Assembly: GCF_032393985.1 (NCBI RefSeq)
Contig: NZ_CP135918.1
Location: 3,906,001 to 3,970,000 of the forward strand
Direction: 5' to 3'
Source: Fischerella sp. JS2
Lineage (GTDB): Bacteria > Cyanobacteriota > Cyanobacteriia > Cyanobacteriales > Nostocaceae
DNA length: 64,000 nt
Under the pieces are notes generated by a model, which made no database searches, had not been told where the DNA came from, and saw only the letters and a list, made by a program, of their open reading frames with translations. Below are positions 18,806 through 29,400 of this stretch, piece after piece. Every line of letters starts with the position of its first letter. The stretch's first letter is position 1. Made by a program: the position numbers and the translations under genes.

Positions 18806-20248
18806 CTAACTAATAACTGTTTGTTGGAGGTATTGCTGGTAATATTCCAAAGCAGCTTTGTCAATCAGGTCGTAAGTTTCAACGGTTTGGATGCCTGCGG
18901 TGTGTAATTTTTCTTTGGGACAATCACCGATTTTGGCAACAAGTACTGCTTTGCAATCTGCGATCGCTTCGATGATATTTTCGAGAGTAGCTGTTTCGCC
19001 ATAACCACCTTGGCAATAGTGGTCTATTTTACGATGACCGATAAAACGTACTTCCCTACCATCGACTTCATACACCTGGAATTCCTTGGCGTGACCGAAG
19101 TGTTGGTTAACTAAGCCACCACCTTTGGTTGCGACTGCAACTAGAATTTTTGGCGCGTTTTGTACGGGTGTGGCTACAACCTGTTGTTTGGCAGCTTTGA
19201 GTTCTTCTCTAAATTTCTCAATACCTGCGTGAACTTCTTGGCGTTGAGCAAGGTCGTATTCTGGAGCCATTGCCATGAATTTATCTTTGGTAAATTCTTG
19301 GCTGCGGTCTTCTCCTAATAATCCTACCGCATCGGCACGGCACTGGCGACAGTGGCGCATCATCTTCATGTTACCAGCACAGCTGTCTTGTACTGCCTTT
19401 AATTCTCTGGGAGTAGGGCCACGCTGTCCTGTTAAGCCGAAGTGAGTGCCGTGTTCTGGAGCCGAAATCAATGGCATGATGTTGTGCAGAAATGCACCGT
19501 GGGAACGAATAACTTTATTAACTTCTACTAAGTGTTCGTCATTAATCCCCGGAATCATTACCGAGTTGACTTTGCAGAGAATATCAGCTTCTTTGAGCGC
19601 TTGTAATCCTTCCATTTGTTTTTCGTGGAGGATTCTTACGCCTTCGATATCTCTGTAACGTTTGCGTTTGTAGTGAACCCAAGGATAAATCTTTGCACCG
19701 ATTTCTGGGTCCACCATGTTAATGGTGATTGTAACGTGATCTATATTTAATTGTTTAATGCGATCAATATATTCGGGAAGCATTAAACCATTGGTTGATA
19801 AACAAAGTTTAATATCGGGTGCTTTCTCTGCTACCAACTCAAAGGTGCGAAAAGTCCTTTCTGGATTTGCCAGAGGATCGCCAGGACCTGCAATTCCTAA
19901 AACAGTCAGTTGAGGAATTTTGCCAGCAATCACTAAAACTTTGTGTGCTGCTTCTTCTGGCGTTAACAATTCGCTCACTACGCCGGGACGACTTTCGTTA
20001 GCACAGTCGTATTTGCGATTACAGTAGTTGCATTGAATATTACAAGCAGGAGCAACTGCCACATGCAACCTAGCATAGTGATGGTGAGCTTCTTCGCTAT
20101 AGCAGGGATGGTTAGCTATGCGCTGTTGAAGTTTTTCATCCATGTCCCCAGTGGCGCTGCTGCTGCATCCGCCGCAACCACTGGATTTCGATTCAATTAT
20201 AGTTTCCGTAATTGGGGAGGTGACGAGTCCTGTAAACGGTGGAGTCAT
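18806..20248 (-). CDS. nifB: nitrogenase cofactor biosynthesis protein NifB
   Basis: A 480-aa two-domain protein: a radical-SAM core ([16 protein letters not shown], then GIAGPGDPL) making the Fe8S9C NifB cofactor, and a C-terminal NifX-like carrier domain (about the last 120 residues; [20 protein letters not shown]). The extra cluster cysteines [11 protein letters not shown] are present. I prefer the ATG at 20248 ([11 protein letters not shown]); a GTG 12 codons upstream (20284) keeps the same frame, and neither has a clear ribosome-binding site. It heads the operon. Confidence 0.95.
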   Translation of the reverse strand: MTPPFTGLVTSPITETIIESKSSGCGGCSSSATGDMDEKLQQRIANHPCYSEEAHHHYARLHVAVAPACNIQCNYCNRKYDCANESRPGVVSELLTPEEAAHKVLVIAGKIPQLTVLGIAGPGDPLANPERTFRTFELVAEKAPDIKLCLSTNGLMLPEYIDRIKQLNIDHVTITINMVDPEIGAKIYPWVHYKRKRYRDIEGVRILHEKQMEGLQALKEADILCKVNSVMIPGINDEHLVEVNKVIRSHGAFLHNIMPLISAPEHGTHFGLTGQRGPTPRELKAVQDSCAGNMKMMRHCRQCRADAVGLLGEDRSQEFTKDKFMAMAPEYDLAQRQEVHAGIEKFREELKAAKQQVVATPVQNAPKILVAVATKGGGLVNQHFGHAKEFQVYEVDGREVRFIGHRKIDHYCQGGYGETATLENIIEAIADCKAVLVAKIGDCPKEKLHTAGIQTVETYDLIDKAALEYYQQYLQQTVIS

Positions 20249-20284
20249 TGAATTTCGCAAGATGTCGATGGACTTGGCAGCCAC

Positions 20285-21542
20285 TGTGGGAGATGGAACA
20301 CTAGCCAGTTGTCAGTTATCAGTTTTGTGATCATTGTTTACTGTTCACTGTTCACTGATTTATAAGGAATGGAAGTCGCGTCTGTTTATAGCGCTGCCCA
20401 CCGGGGTTCGGGGTAGGCTATTAACCCTTGTTTTCTCGGCTGGTGTGTCATGCACAAGATGCGGGTGGAATTTGCGCTGACAGCCGCGACTTCTGTTCAC
20501 AGGGGCATGGTGCTATCTCATCCCTCCACTCACTCATCGCTCCTTGATTGGTGCGTCAAGTGATTGGCGATATATGTTTTATATCAGCCGTGAGATAGGG
20601 AGGCTGGATATGCAACTTGGATAAGATTTATTAGATTTATTAAGTTTGTACTCAAATTTCTCAGCCCTAATTATGAGGGCTTTGTGAAGAATTAAAAAAT
20701 TTTTTTGGGTAGGGGTACTAGTATTTTGGGGTGGAAGTACAAGTATTTATGGAGAAGGGGACAAGTGTTTTTGTACTCACCTCAAACCTAGTTACAGCAA
20801 TGCTTTGCCAATAAATTAAGTTTTTTTGAGCTTATTTTTAAGTTGCACTCATAGGCTCATGACAATCAGCCCAAAGTACTACTATTGATGCGGTTTTGGG
20901 GTTTAGAAATCTGGAGTAGATTACGGACAACTACTCCAGAAAGATGCGAAATTCAATTCTGTATCCAACATATCACTTTTTTTTTGATAATAAATGCGAT
21001 TTAAATTTTTTTAATTATTGGGAGGAAATCAAGGCTGAAGTATTGCAAAAGCCTTGCTGTGAGCGACTTAGAGAAAATCTTCCGACTGAAAAATGAGAAT
21101 AAATTGCAAAAACTCGTAACTAAAGTTACTGCTGAACTTTAATCGTCACTAAATGTTGCTTTCTCAGTTGCTCAAAATTGCTATTTGGTTTGATGATTGG
21201 TTGTTGCTGGTTGGTAGTTATATCAAGTTCGCATGATTACTTACAATTCCCTTTTACCTCACCCCGCCTTCGGCACCCCTGTTCTTGCTAAGGAGAGGGG
21301 ATGGGGGGGTCCCCTCTGGGGAACTCGGGGGCCCCACTCCCCTAAGGGAGTGGGGATTAGGGGTGAAGGGGCTGTTCTTGTGAGGTTTTTTATTCTAAGT
21401 GATTAACCGAACTTGATATTACTACCAACCAAATACCAACTTATTCTACATTACTATAAAAGCGATCGCACTACCATTTAGCTTGAAAATGGGTGTAGGG
21501 ATATAAAGGTTTAGGGGTGTAGGAAGATTCAGACAAATCTGT
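20285..21542. promoter_or_regulatory. structured gene-free region upstream of nifB
   Basis: No convincing gene in 1.26 kb. On the nifB-proximal side a long inverted repeat (arms 20372-20394 and 20474-20493; GAAGTCGCG / CGCGACTTC, then CTGT and AGCGC also pair) is followed by a second nested one (CTATCTCA 20513-20520 / TGAGATAG 20591-20598, enclosing CTTGA-N8-TCAAG). This fits a long folded nifB leader or a regulator site such as for CnfR. Farther out, 20700-20775 has three AAGTATTT-like direct repeats, and 21250-21400 is a GC-rich dispersed repeat. Confidence 0.55.
21251..21400. repeat. GC-rich dispersed intergenic repeat
   Basis: A mosaic of hairpin units: AGGAGAGGGGATGGGGGG, then GGGTCCCC, then CCCCACTCCCCTAAGGGAG with its complement GTGGGGATTAGGGG. 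Related blocks occur at 23296-23345, 26165-26245, 42380-42435, 47380-47420, 58370-58410 and 61255-61320, and one has entered the mannosidase gene (37185-37275). Confidence 0.7.
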
Positions 21543-22907
21543 TCAACTTAACCAACCTTTCGCCTGACGGTTGTAAGGACGTTCAAGGCGGGTTTTAACT
21601 TTTTGAGCGATAATTGCCAAAACTACAGCTACAACAGAAGTAGATACGGCTGCTAGTTGTATGGAAGAACTGTCTGTAATGATCGCTAAAGCTGCAAGTG
21701 CGATCGCTATTCCCACAAAAGTTTGTTTGAGGCGATCACTAACTCGATAGGCTTGATGACAAGAATTACAGATATGTATGTGTTGCGACAATCGGTCTAA
21801 AGTTGGGGTTTGTTGATGCCGATCGCTATTATTCCCGTGAATATTTTTTGATGTCGAATAGCCCTGATAATACGGCAAAGATAAACCAAACTTATCCAGC
21901 CACTTGCGATACTCAATTACCAAGGTGTCAGATGTTTTGAGAGGTAGAAATATTTCTTTGAGGCTGTTTCCCAAACGCTGGATTTCTGCTTGTTGTCCCA
22001 CAACAACCGACATGTCCTCTTCTAATATTCTGTTTTGGCGTAGGTGGTGGAACCAGCGAGGCATGAATTGCATAGGACAAGTCATAAAGTTACGATATCT
22101 TCTCAGGAGAATACGACATCGGTTTTTACCTAGTGGAAGTGAATATATTGCTAATCCTAATGACCAATCTGGGTTTTTAGCACTAAATTGATAATGAACT
22201 AAATTTGGGGCAATAAAATCAAGCTTTTGCCAATTTTGGAAAAACCCCCTGGATTCTCCTGCTATGCGCCACTTACCATAAATACCCCAAACTGAATTAT
22301 CCACCACCTCTATATCTAATGGTTGGGCATATTTGCGATTGCCATCGCTGCCATCGTGGGCGATAAAAACATGAGCCGGATCTATAATATTTTCTATTAA
22401 AAAGCTTTGCTCATAAGGGAGATCGCGCATATAGTCCATGCTGACAGTTTCAGGTTTGTCTAATTCTGCGATGGCTGGAATACGTTTTTCATCAGCAGTG
22501 ATTGTTGCACTGGCCCACATCCAAACCATGCTTTGATGTTCCACAACCGGAAATGATCGCACACAAGCATGAGCAGGAATTTTGGCATCTTTTGGTAACT
22601 GCGGAATATGCAGACATTCGCCATCACTACCAAACTGCCAACCGTGGTATAAGCATTCTATTTTGCCATCGATAATCTGTCCATCAGACAATTTGGCAGC
22701 ACGATGAGGACAGCGATCGCTTAAACAAACCAGTTGTCCATCTTGATTTTTAAATAAGACAAATGGTTCTTCGTATAAAGAAAAACTATAAGGGCGATTT
22801 TTTGGTAAATCTTGTACAAAGCAGATGGGATACCAGCATTCTTGCCAGTGAAATTCTTGTTCTTGCTCAGGTATGGCAGAATCCAGAGTATTGATTTCTA
22901 CTGTCAT
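21543..22907 (-). CDS. Rieske non-heme iron oxygenase (PaO/Lls1-like)
   Basis: A 454-aa oxygenase of the pheophorbide-a-oxygenase/Tic55-like class. The Rieske motif CPH-x16-CLYH lies near residues 65-90 (CPHRAAKLSDG ... CLYHGWQF) and the mononuclear iron triad is in IENIIDPAHVFIAHDG. A PaO-type C-terminal domain follows, then a CxxC (HICNSCH), then two hydrophobic segments at the very end suggesting thylakoid or plasma-membrane attachment. The natural substrate in cyanobacteria is uncertain; chlorophyll-derivative or other ring oxygenation is the family expectation. Confidence 0.85.
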   Translation of the reverse strand: MTVEINTLDSAIPEQEQEFHWQECWYPICFVQDLPKNRPYSFSLYEEPFVLFKNQDGQLVCLSDRCPHRAAKLSDGQIIDGKIECLYHGWQFGSDGECLHIPQLPKDAKIPAHACVRSFPVVEHQSMVWMWASATITADEKRIPAIAELDKPETVSMDYMRDLPYEQSFLIENIIDPAHVFIAHDGSDGNRKYAQPLDIEVVDNSVWGIYGKWRIAGESRGFFQNWQKLDFIAPNLVHYQFSAKNPDWSLGLAIYSLPLGKNRCRILLRRYRNFMTCPMQFMPRWFHHLRQNRILEEDMSVVVGQQAEIQRLGNSLKEIFLPLKTSDTLVIEYRKWLDKFGLSLPYYQGYSTSKNIHGNNSDRHQQTPTLDRLSQHIHICNSCHQAYRVSDRLKQTFVGIAIALAALAIITDSSSIQLAAVSTSVVAVVLAIIAQKVKTRLERPYNRQAKGWLS

Positions 22908-23089
22908 AGAAGTAAGTAAAATACGTTATTTTAGCCTAACGTGCCACATTAACTCGCAATGCGTTAGGCACTTATAATCTTCTCAAAAATTAAAATATGT
23001 GCTTAATACATCCTACGGCAATTTTATTTTTATTTTATAAATAAAGTCTCAAAAGTCATCATCAATTGCGATCGCATTTACTTGGGGAT
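22908..23089. other. upstream region of the Rieske gene
   Basis: AT-rich DNA with an inverted TAACGTGCCAC / GCGTTAGGC-type fragment near 22935-22970. No gene is seen. Together with 23248-23810 it makes an almost gene-free kilobase. Confidence 0.4.
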
Positions 23090-23247
23090 TTAGATAATTT
23101 GAGTGATCGCATTTCCCAAACTAGTAAGGTGACTGGGATTAAGCGTCAGGAGAACATTTATTTCTGTTTTAAAGCAGCTTGAGCAATTAAAGCATCAAAA
23201 ATACCATCATCAGGAAGATTTAAAGTTGCTATTTGAGCGATCACTCC
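23090..23247 (-). pseudogene. remnant of a PIN-domain (VapC-like) toxin, C-terminal end
   Basis: Read leftward from 23247, the frame gives VIAQIATLNLPDDG then IFDALIAQAALKQK and a stop. Shifting frame at about 23160 continues as VLLTLNPSHLTSLGNAI to a stop at 23090-23092. 'DALIAQAAL ... VLLTLNP.HF..LG' is the conserved end of PIN-domain toxins. The N-terminal two thirds are missing; the upstream DNA (23296-23345) is a dispersed repeat. This is a decayed toxin gene with one frameshift. Confidence 0.6.
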
Positions 23248-23810
23248 ATATTTAAAATTACTAATCACAAATCATATCAAAATCATAAAAACTTCACCTC
23301 GGCTACGCCATCCCTCTCCTTCCTAAGGAGAGGGGATGGGAGTGAGGTTAAACTAAAACTTCGCCTACCTTTTCCCCCGTTTTCTCTAACGCCTTGGTGG
23401 CGACTACAGATCCAATTGCGATCGCAGCAGTAGTAAAAGGTTCCATGTGCTACTTTGCATTTTACTTAATTTATGAACACACGAATTTGATCTGCAATTA
23501 CGCAATTTCAAGCAAAATTTTTGATTTCGTTAGGACATTAAGTTGTGTCGTTAGGACACTTAAATTTTAGGGTGGGTTATGGCAACGCTTAACGCATCAG
23601 CAGATTATACAATGCGTTAGGCTGAAGCCGTAACGCACCCTACTTAAATATTTACTTAATATTTACTTGCTAAATAGGTTCTAAGCAAAAACACTAATAC
23701 TAATTTCAGAAATATTGAACAAAAATCCAATTTAATGTCAAATTTGCTGATGCAGAATGGAATTTGATTAAGACAAACTAGCTCTAAAAGCATGTATAAA
23801 GAGTATAGCT
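23248..23810. other. gene-free region with dispersed repeats
   Basis: It contains the CTCCTTCCTAAGGAGAGGGG hairpin repeat (about 23310-23335) and an imperfect hairpin of the 'GGTGGGTTATGGCAACGC ... GCGTTAGGCTGAAGCC' type (23570-23640). No gene or RNA is recognised. The promoter of the next gene should lie in the last 100 bases. Confidence 0.45.
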
Positions 23811-24188
23811 ATGTCTCGTAAAAAACGCACGTCCCGCATTTTAGAAAAAGCCGAATTAAGAATTTCTGGACTTAAAGCAATTGATCCTAATATGGATTTT
23901 GGTGATGCTCGCACTTTGCAAAATATGATACAACTAATCGAGCAATACCGTACCAAGCTTGATGCTTATAATACTGCTTTAGCTGTGATTGACTCTGCCA
24001 AAACAGAAATGAAAGAGTTGGAAAAGAAATTAGGCGATCTTTCCGAAAAAATGCTAATCGGTGTTGCTTTTAAGTATGGCAAAGACAGCCTGGAATATGA
24101 AATGGCTGGTGGTGTTCGTAAAAGCGATCGCATCCACAGAAGTTCTGTCAGCCGTATAAAAGGTACTACTGAGGAAATGTCTGAGTAG
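23811..24188 (+). CDS. conserved-looking hypothetical, coiled-coil
   Basis: A 125-aa protein with a long helical middle (residues 40-85; QNMIQLIEQYRTKLDAYNTA ... IDSAKTEMKELEKKLGDLSE) of coiled-coil character, a basic N-terminus (MSRKKRTSRILEKAEL) and a basic C-terminus (GVRKSDRIHRSSVSRIK). No catalytic motif, signal or membrane segment is seen. It is the first rightward gene of the accessory island and lies 220 bases before the CHAT-ATPase; co-expression is possible but a repeat cluster separates them. I do not recognise the family. Confidence 0.75.
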   Translation: MSRKKRTSRILEKAELRISGLKAIDPNMDFGDARTLQNMIQLIEQYRTKLDAYNTALAVIDSAKTEMKELEKKLGDLSEKMLIGVAFKYGKDSLEYEMAGGVRKSDRIHRSSVSRIKGTTEEMSE

Positions 24189-24266
24189 AGACGCGAGGAA
24201 CATCGCGTCTGTACAATAGTGATTAATCGCGTCTGTACAATAGTGATTAATCGCGTCTGTACAATA
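24189..24266. repeat. hairpin repeat plus 24-bp tandem repeat
   Basis: The 22-bp hairpin family (24189-24210, AGACGCGA/TCGCGTCT) runs into 2.7 copies of a 24-bp unit (TCGCGTCTGTACAATAG followed by TGATTAA) at 24203-24226, 24227-24250 and 24251-24266. The tandem copies are identical, so the expansion is recent. It is too short and has no spacers, so it is not a CRISPR. Confidence 0.85.
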
Positions 24267-24409
24267 TCTTTGTGTCCCTCCTTGTTTCGCTTCCCTTATC
24301 CCCAATCTCCCTTCCCGATTTTCAAAAATATTTAGAAATAACCTGATAATGTGATGTAGTTAAAACTACTTGTTATCAAAATTTTCTATTTATAAAACTT
24401 AATCTAACC

Positions 24410-26131
24410 GTGAAAAGAATATTAATTATATCGGCAAACCCCAAAAATACATCTAAGCTCCGCTTAGATGAAGAGGTGCGGGAAATTGAAACAGGGCTGC
24501 AACGTTCTAAAGGACGTGATCAGTTTGAAATTATCTGCAAATGGGCAGTGCGTACTGACGATTTGCGTCGTGCTTTATTAGATTATGAACCACAAATAGT
24601 TCATTTTTCTGGACATGGAGCTGGCGCTCAAGGTTTGGCATTGGAAAATAATGCTGGGGAGATGCAACTTGTAAGTACAGAATCTCTAGCTAGGCTATTC
24701 AGATTTTTTCAAGATAAAGTCGAGTGTGTATTCTTTAACGCCTGCTACTCTGAAGCTCAAGCCCAAGCGATTCACCAACATATTAATTATGTGATTGGCA
24801 TGAACCAAAAAATTGGGGATAGGGCTGCAATTGAATTTGCGGTTGGGTTTTATGATGCTCTGGGCGCAGGTAGAACTTATGAAGAAGCATACGAGTTAGG
24901 TTGTGCTTCTATTGATCTAGAAGGAATTCCAGAGTCTTCAACCCCAGTATTAAAAAGCCCAGGTAATATTTACAAAGCTGGAAATTCTTATGCGTCCAAT
25001 GTTTCACCAGCACAAGAACGAGGTGAAATAGAAAATGGGAGCGATCGCAATGTCATTCGTCTATCGAAAAAATCAGAACAGGTAACACCTACCTCTACAA
25101 CATCTGTTTTTCCCCTAGAAGAACCAGAGGGACAAGTACCTCTAGATTCTGCCTTTTATGTCGAACGTCCACCCATTGAAACCGACTGTTACGAAGCAAT
25201 TGTGAGAACTGGTGCTTTGATTCGGGTGAAAGCACCCAGGCAAATGGGTAAAAGTTCACTGATGAGGCGAATTCTGCATCACGCTGAACAACAAGGTTAT
25301 CAGACTGTATGCATCAACTTCCAAGATGCAGATGCTGAATTTCTCAATAGTTCGGAGAAATTTTTACAGTGGTTTTCCGCTAGCATCACTTACGGGTTAA
25401 ATTTACCAGATAAGTTAGCTGATTATTGGAAAGGCATTTTAGGCAGTAAAAATAAATGTACTAATTATTTCCAACGTTATTTATTGGCTGAGATTGCTCA
25501 TCCTGTAGCTTTGGGTTTAGATGAAGTTGATGAAGTTTTTAAGCATCCCGAAATAGCCCAAGAGTTTTTTGGATTGCTGCGTTCTTGGCACGAAAAGGCA
25601 AAAAATGAACCTATCTGGCAAAAGCTACGACTGGTAATTGTACATTCTAAAGAAGTGTACATTCCTCTCAACATCAACCAATCACCTTTTAATGTTGGTT
25701 TGCCAATTGAATTACCAGAATTTACGCAAATTCAGGTGCAAAATTTAATACAAAAACATGGTTTAAATTGGAATAATTTAGAAGTAGAGCAGTTCATGCG
25801 CTTGTTTGGTGGTCATCCTTACTTAGTGCGAGTAGCATTGTATCAAATTGCGCGTCGGCGTATGACCTTAGAGAAACTACAACAAATCGCGCCCACAGAA
25901 GAAGGTCCCTACAGCGATCATCTGCGTCGCCACTTGCTGAATATCGAAAATGATGCCAACTTATTGGTAGCAATTAGACAAGTGATGACAGCAAATTCAC
26001 CAGTAGATGTAGGAACAACCGAAGCATTTCAACTCCGTAGCATGGGGTTAGTCAAACTGCAAGGCAATGATGTCATGCCGTTGTGTGATTTATATTGTCA
26101 ATATTTCAGCGATCGCTTGGGAATTAATTAG
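24410..26131 (+). CDS. CHAT-domain protease with AAA-like signalling ATPase
   Basis: A 573-aa protein starting at GTG. Residues 1-170 form a CHAT (caspase-like) domain: KRILIISANPKNTSKLRLDEE, catalytic His69 in HFSGHGAG and Cys112 in FFNACYSE. Residues ~245-570 form an AAA_35-type ATPase used as a signalling module: PLDSAFYVERPPIE, Walker [12 protein letters not shown] near 281, Walker B-like LGLDEVDEVF, and the family ending LRSMGLVKLQGNDVMPLC. CHAT proteases joined to NTPases are associated with programmed cell death or defence. No signal peptide is present, so it is cytoplasmic. The next gene has a related ATPase domain, suggesting a shared pathway. Confidence 0.85.
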   Translation: MKRILIISANPKNTSKLRLDEEVREIETGLQRSKGRDQFEIICKWAVRTDDLRRALLDYEPQIVHFSGHGAGAQGLALENNAGEMQLVSTESLARLFRFFQDKVECVFFNACYSEAQAQAIHQHINYVIGMNQKIGDRAAIEFAVGFYDALGAGRTYEEAYELGCASIDLEGIPESSTPVLKSPGNIYKAGNSYASNVSPAQERGEIENGSDRNVIRLSKKSEQVTPTSTTSVFPLEEPEGQVPLDSAFYVERPPIETDCYEAIVRTGALIRVKAPRQMGKSSLMRRILHHAEQQGYQTVCINFQDADAEFLNSSEKFLQWFSASITYGLNLPDKLADYWKGILGSKNKCTNYFQRYLLAEIAHPVALGLDEVDEVFKHPEIAQEFFGLLRSWHEKAKNEPIWQKLRLVIVHSKEVYIPLNINQSPFNVGLPIELPEFTQIQVQNLIQKHGLNWNNLEVEQFMRLFGGHPYLVRVALYQIARRRMTLEKLQQIAPTEEGPYSDHLRRHLLNIENDANLLVAIRQVMTANSPVDVGTTEAFQLRSMGLVKLQGNDVMPLCDLYCQYFSDRLGIN

Positions 26132-26480
26132 AAGGCAGTCCTGATGAAACAAGTTTCACCGCCATGCATGAAAAACCTCACAAGAACAGCCCCTCTGGTG
26201 AACTCGCAAAGAGGGGTGTCCTCTCTTGACGGGGTGAGGTTACTTTCAAGAAGGCAGAAGGAAAAGTAGGAGAAAAATAGAAAATACTAGGTTGGGTTAA
26301 GCGACAGCGAAACCCCACCTATGCCTAGCCTCCACAGGTTTTGCCCCACAATAAAGGAATAAAAAATCGACCACAGATGCACACCGATGAACACAGATAA
26401 ACATAGATGGGTTATGGCTTTGCTAACAAATTAATCTCCCTTGTCCTCTTTGTCCCCCTTCCCTTGTCCTCAATCCCCAT
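26132..26480. repeat. intergenic dispersed repeats
   Basis: About 350 bases without a gene. 26165-26245 is the GAGGGG / CCCCTC hairpin family, 26285-26345 a 'GGTTGGGTTAAGCGAC' type repeat, and 26365-26410 the 'ACCACAGATGCACACCGATG' type. A promoter for the next gene is not obvious. Confidence 0.55.
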
Positions 26481-29400
26481 ATGACCCAGTACCACTATCA
26501 AGTCGGAGGTAGTCTTCCCCAAGATGCCCCAACCTACGTTACCCGTCAAGCTGACAAAGACCTGTATGCAGGCTTGAAAGCTGGTGATTTTTGCTACGTT
26601 CTTAACTCACGGCAAATGGGTAAATCTAGCTTGCGGGTACAGGTAATGCGGCGTCTGCAGTCAGAAGGAGTAGCCTGTGCTGTGATTGATATTACTTCGA
26701 TTGGCACGGCAGATATTACACTAGAGCAGTGGTACGCTGGAGTAATTGATACTTTAATTGGTAGTTTCAATCTTTACACTACTTTTGATTTAGAAACTTG
26801 GTGGATAGAAAATAATTTAATCTCACCAGTCCAGAAGTTAAGCAAGTTTTTAGACACGATATTACTAGAAGCAATTACTACAGATATAGTTATTTTTATC
26901 GATGAAATTGACAGTATTCTGAGTTTGCCATTTCATACCGACGATTTTTTTGCTGTCATTCGGGATTGTTACAATCGTCGCGCAGATAAACCAGTTTATA
27001 ACCGTTTGACATTTGCAATTTTAGGCGTGTCTACTCCTTCAGACTTGATTCAAGACAAGCGACGCACACCATTTAATATTGGTAAAGCAATTGATTTAAC
27101 TGGATTTGAACCACAGGAAACAGAACCACTGGCGCGGGGATTCAAGGATTTTTGCGACCCGCAAGCGATGATGGCAGCAGTGCTGTATTGGACTGGAGGA
27201 CAGCCGTTTTTAACTCAGAAGGTTTGTAAACTGGTGTTGCAAGCAGCCCAAAGTTTATTGGAACACAAAGATCAAGCAAGCGAGAAATGTAAAGAACCAC
27301 ATCCTTATGCGGCGATGTCTTCTTTATCTGCTGTACCAAATCCCTCTAATTTTGTTAGTTGCGTAGTGCGGCAGCGCGTTATTGAAAACTGGGAAGCACA
27401 AGACGAACCCGAACACCTAAGAACTATTCGCGATCGCATCATGCGAAGTGGTGAACAGCGTACCGGGAGGTTGTTAGGATTATGTCAGCAAATTGTCCAG
27501 TCTCCCGATGGAATTCCCGCCGATGATAGCCCTGAACAAACAGAACTGCGTCTGACAGGATTAGTAGTCAAGCGCGACGGGAGGTTACGAATTTACAATC
27601 GCATCTATGCAGAGGTGTTTCAAGAAGAATGGTGCAATAAGTTACTAGCTAAGTTACGTCCCTACGCAGAAACACTGGATGCTTGGGTAGAATCTAACCG
27701 TGAGGATGAATCGCGTTTGCTACGAGGACAGGCTTTGCGATATGCGCAAGCCTGGGCAGCAGGTAAGAGTTTAAGTGATGTAGATTACCAGTTTTTAGCA
27801 GCCAGTCAGGAATTAGAACAGCAATATGTGCAGAAGCGGCTGGAAGTAGAAGCAGAGGCAAAAAAGATTTTAGAAGTAGCAAACCACAAAGCTAAGCGAC
27901 AGATTCAAATTGGTTCTGTGGTGTTAGGAGTAACTTTGGTAGGGGCGGTGATCTCAGGAGTACTTGCTGGATTAAATACTAAGAAATTGCAGCTAGCCCA
28001 GGAAGGAACACGGCTGGAACGGGCAGGAAACGCTGATATAGCGAGATTTGAATTTGATCGAGTGGGGGCTTTGTCCGCAGCACTCAAAGATGGACAGGAT
28101 CTAAAACTACTAGTTGAAAAAAATAACCTGCAAAAATTACAACAATATCCTGCTGCAAGTCCAGTCCTTGCTTTACAGACAATCTTAAACAAAATGTGGC
28201 AACAGAAGTTGTTACTTCAGCATCAGGGTAGTTTCAACAATGCCAGTCTTAGTCCAAATGGGCAATATATTGTCACAACTTCATCAGATAATACTGCCCA
28301 AGTGTGGGATTTGTCGGGTCGACTAATTGCTAGCTTGCGAGGACATCAAGGCATTGTTTGGAAAGCCAATTTTAGCCCGGATGGAAAACGTATAGTGACA
28401 GCTTCCTTTGACAAAACTGCCAAGGTGTGGGACTTATCAGGGAAACTTCTTACTACCTTTAAGGGTCATACGGGTACTGTCTGGAGTGCTAACTTTAGTT
28501 CGGATGGGAAACGCATCATCACCACTTCATCAGACAAAACTGCTCGAATATGGGACTTAGCAGGAAAGCAACTCACTATATTCAAGGGTCATACAGGTAT
28601 TGTCTGTAACGCTAGTTTTAGTTTAGATGGTCAAAGCATTATTACTGCTGGCTCTGATCAAACTATCCGAGAATGGGACTTGGAAGGGAAACAGCAAAAC
28701 TCACTCAGTGGTGATCAGGGACTTGTTTGTAGTGCTAATTTTAGTCCTGATGGGCAAAAAATCCTTACTATCTTATCTCCGCAAACTGTTTTAGTATCAG
28801 AATTGTCAGGTTCAGTATCAGAATTGTCAGTAAAGCAAATAGCGATTCTCAGAGGACATGAAGGCACGATCTACAGTGCTAATTTTAGCCCGGATGGGCA
28901 GCACATTGTTACGACTGCATCAGATCATACTGCTAGAGTATGGGACTTAACAGGACGGGAAATTGCCATTTTACAAGGACATCAAGATAGTGTTTATAGC
29001 GGCAGTTTCAGTCCTGATGGACAAAGGATTCTTACTGCTTCGTCTGATGGTACTGTTCGGATGTGGTCGGGGCAACAATTTGTCAAACAAGAGACTCAAG
29101 ATCCTAAACGCAAACAGCAGGAAATTTCTTCTTCTGATAGAAAACTCACTGTTACGCTTAACGATGACAAAACCACTTCGATATCAGATTTGTCAGGGAA
29201 AAAAATTGCTACTCTCAAAGGACATCTCGGCAAGGTTAATAATGCAACTTTAAGTCCTGATGGTCAAAAGATAGTTACTGCTTCTGATGACAACACTGCC
29301 CGCATATGGGATTTGTCTGGACAGGAAATTGCTACAATGTGGCATCAAGATAAAGTAAATAGTGCTAGTTTTAGCCCAGATGGTCAAAAGATAGTTACTG

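Noticed and set aside
20450-20563. 37-codon rightward frame upstream of nifB
   Set aside because: It lies across the arms of the inverted repeat, has no ribosome-binding site and reads like chance sequence.
24203-24266. CRISPR array
   Set aside because: The 24-bp units are contiguous without spacers and only 2.7 copies long; no cas gene is near.
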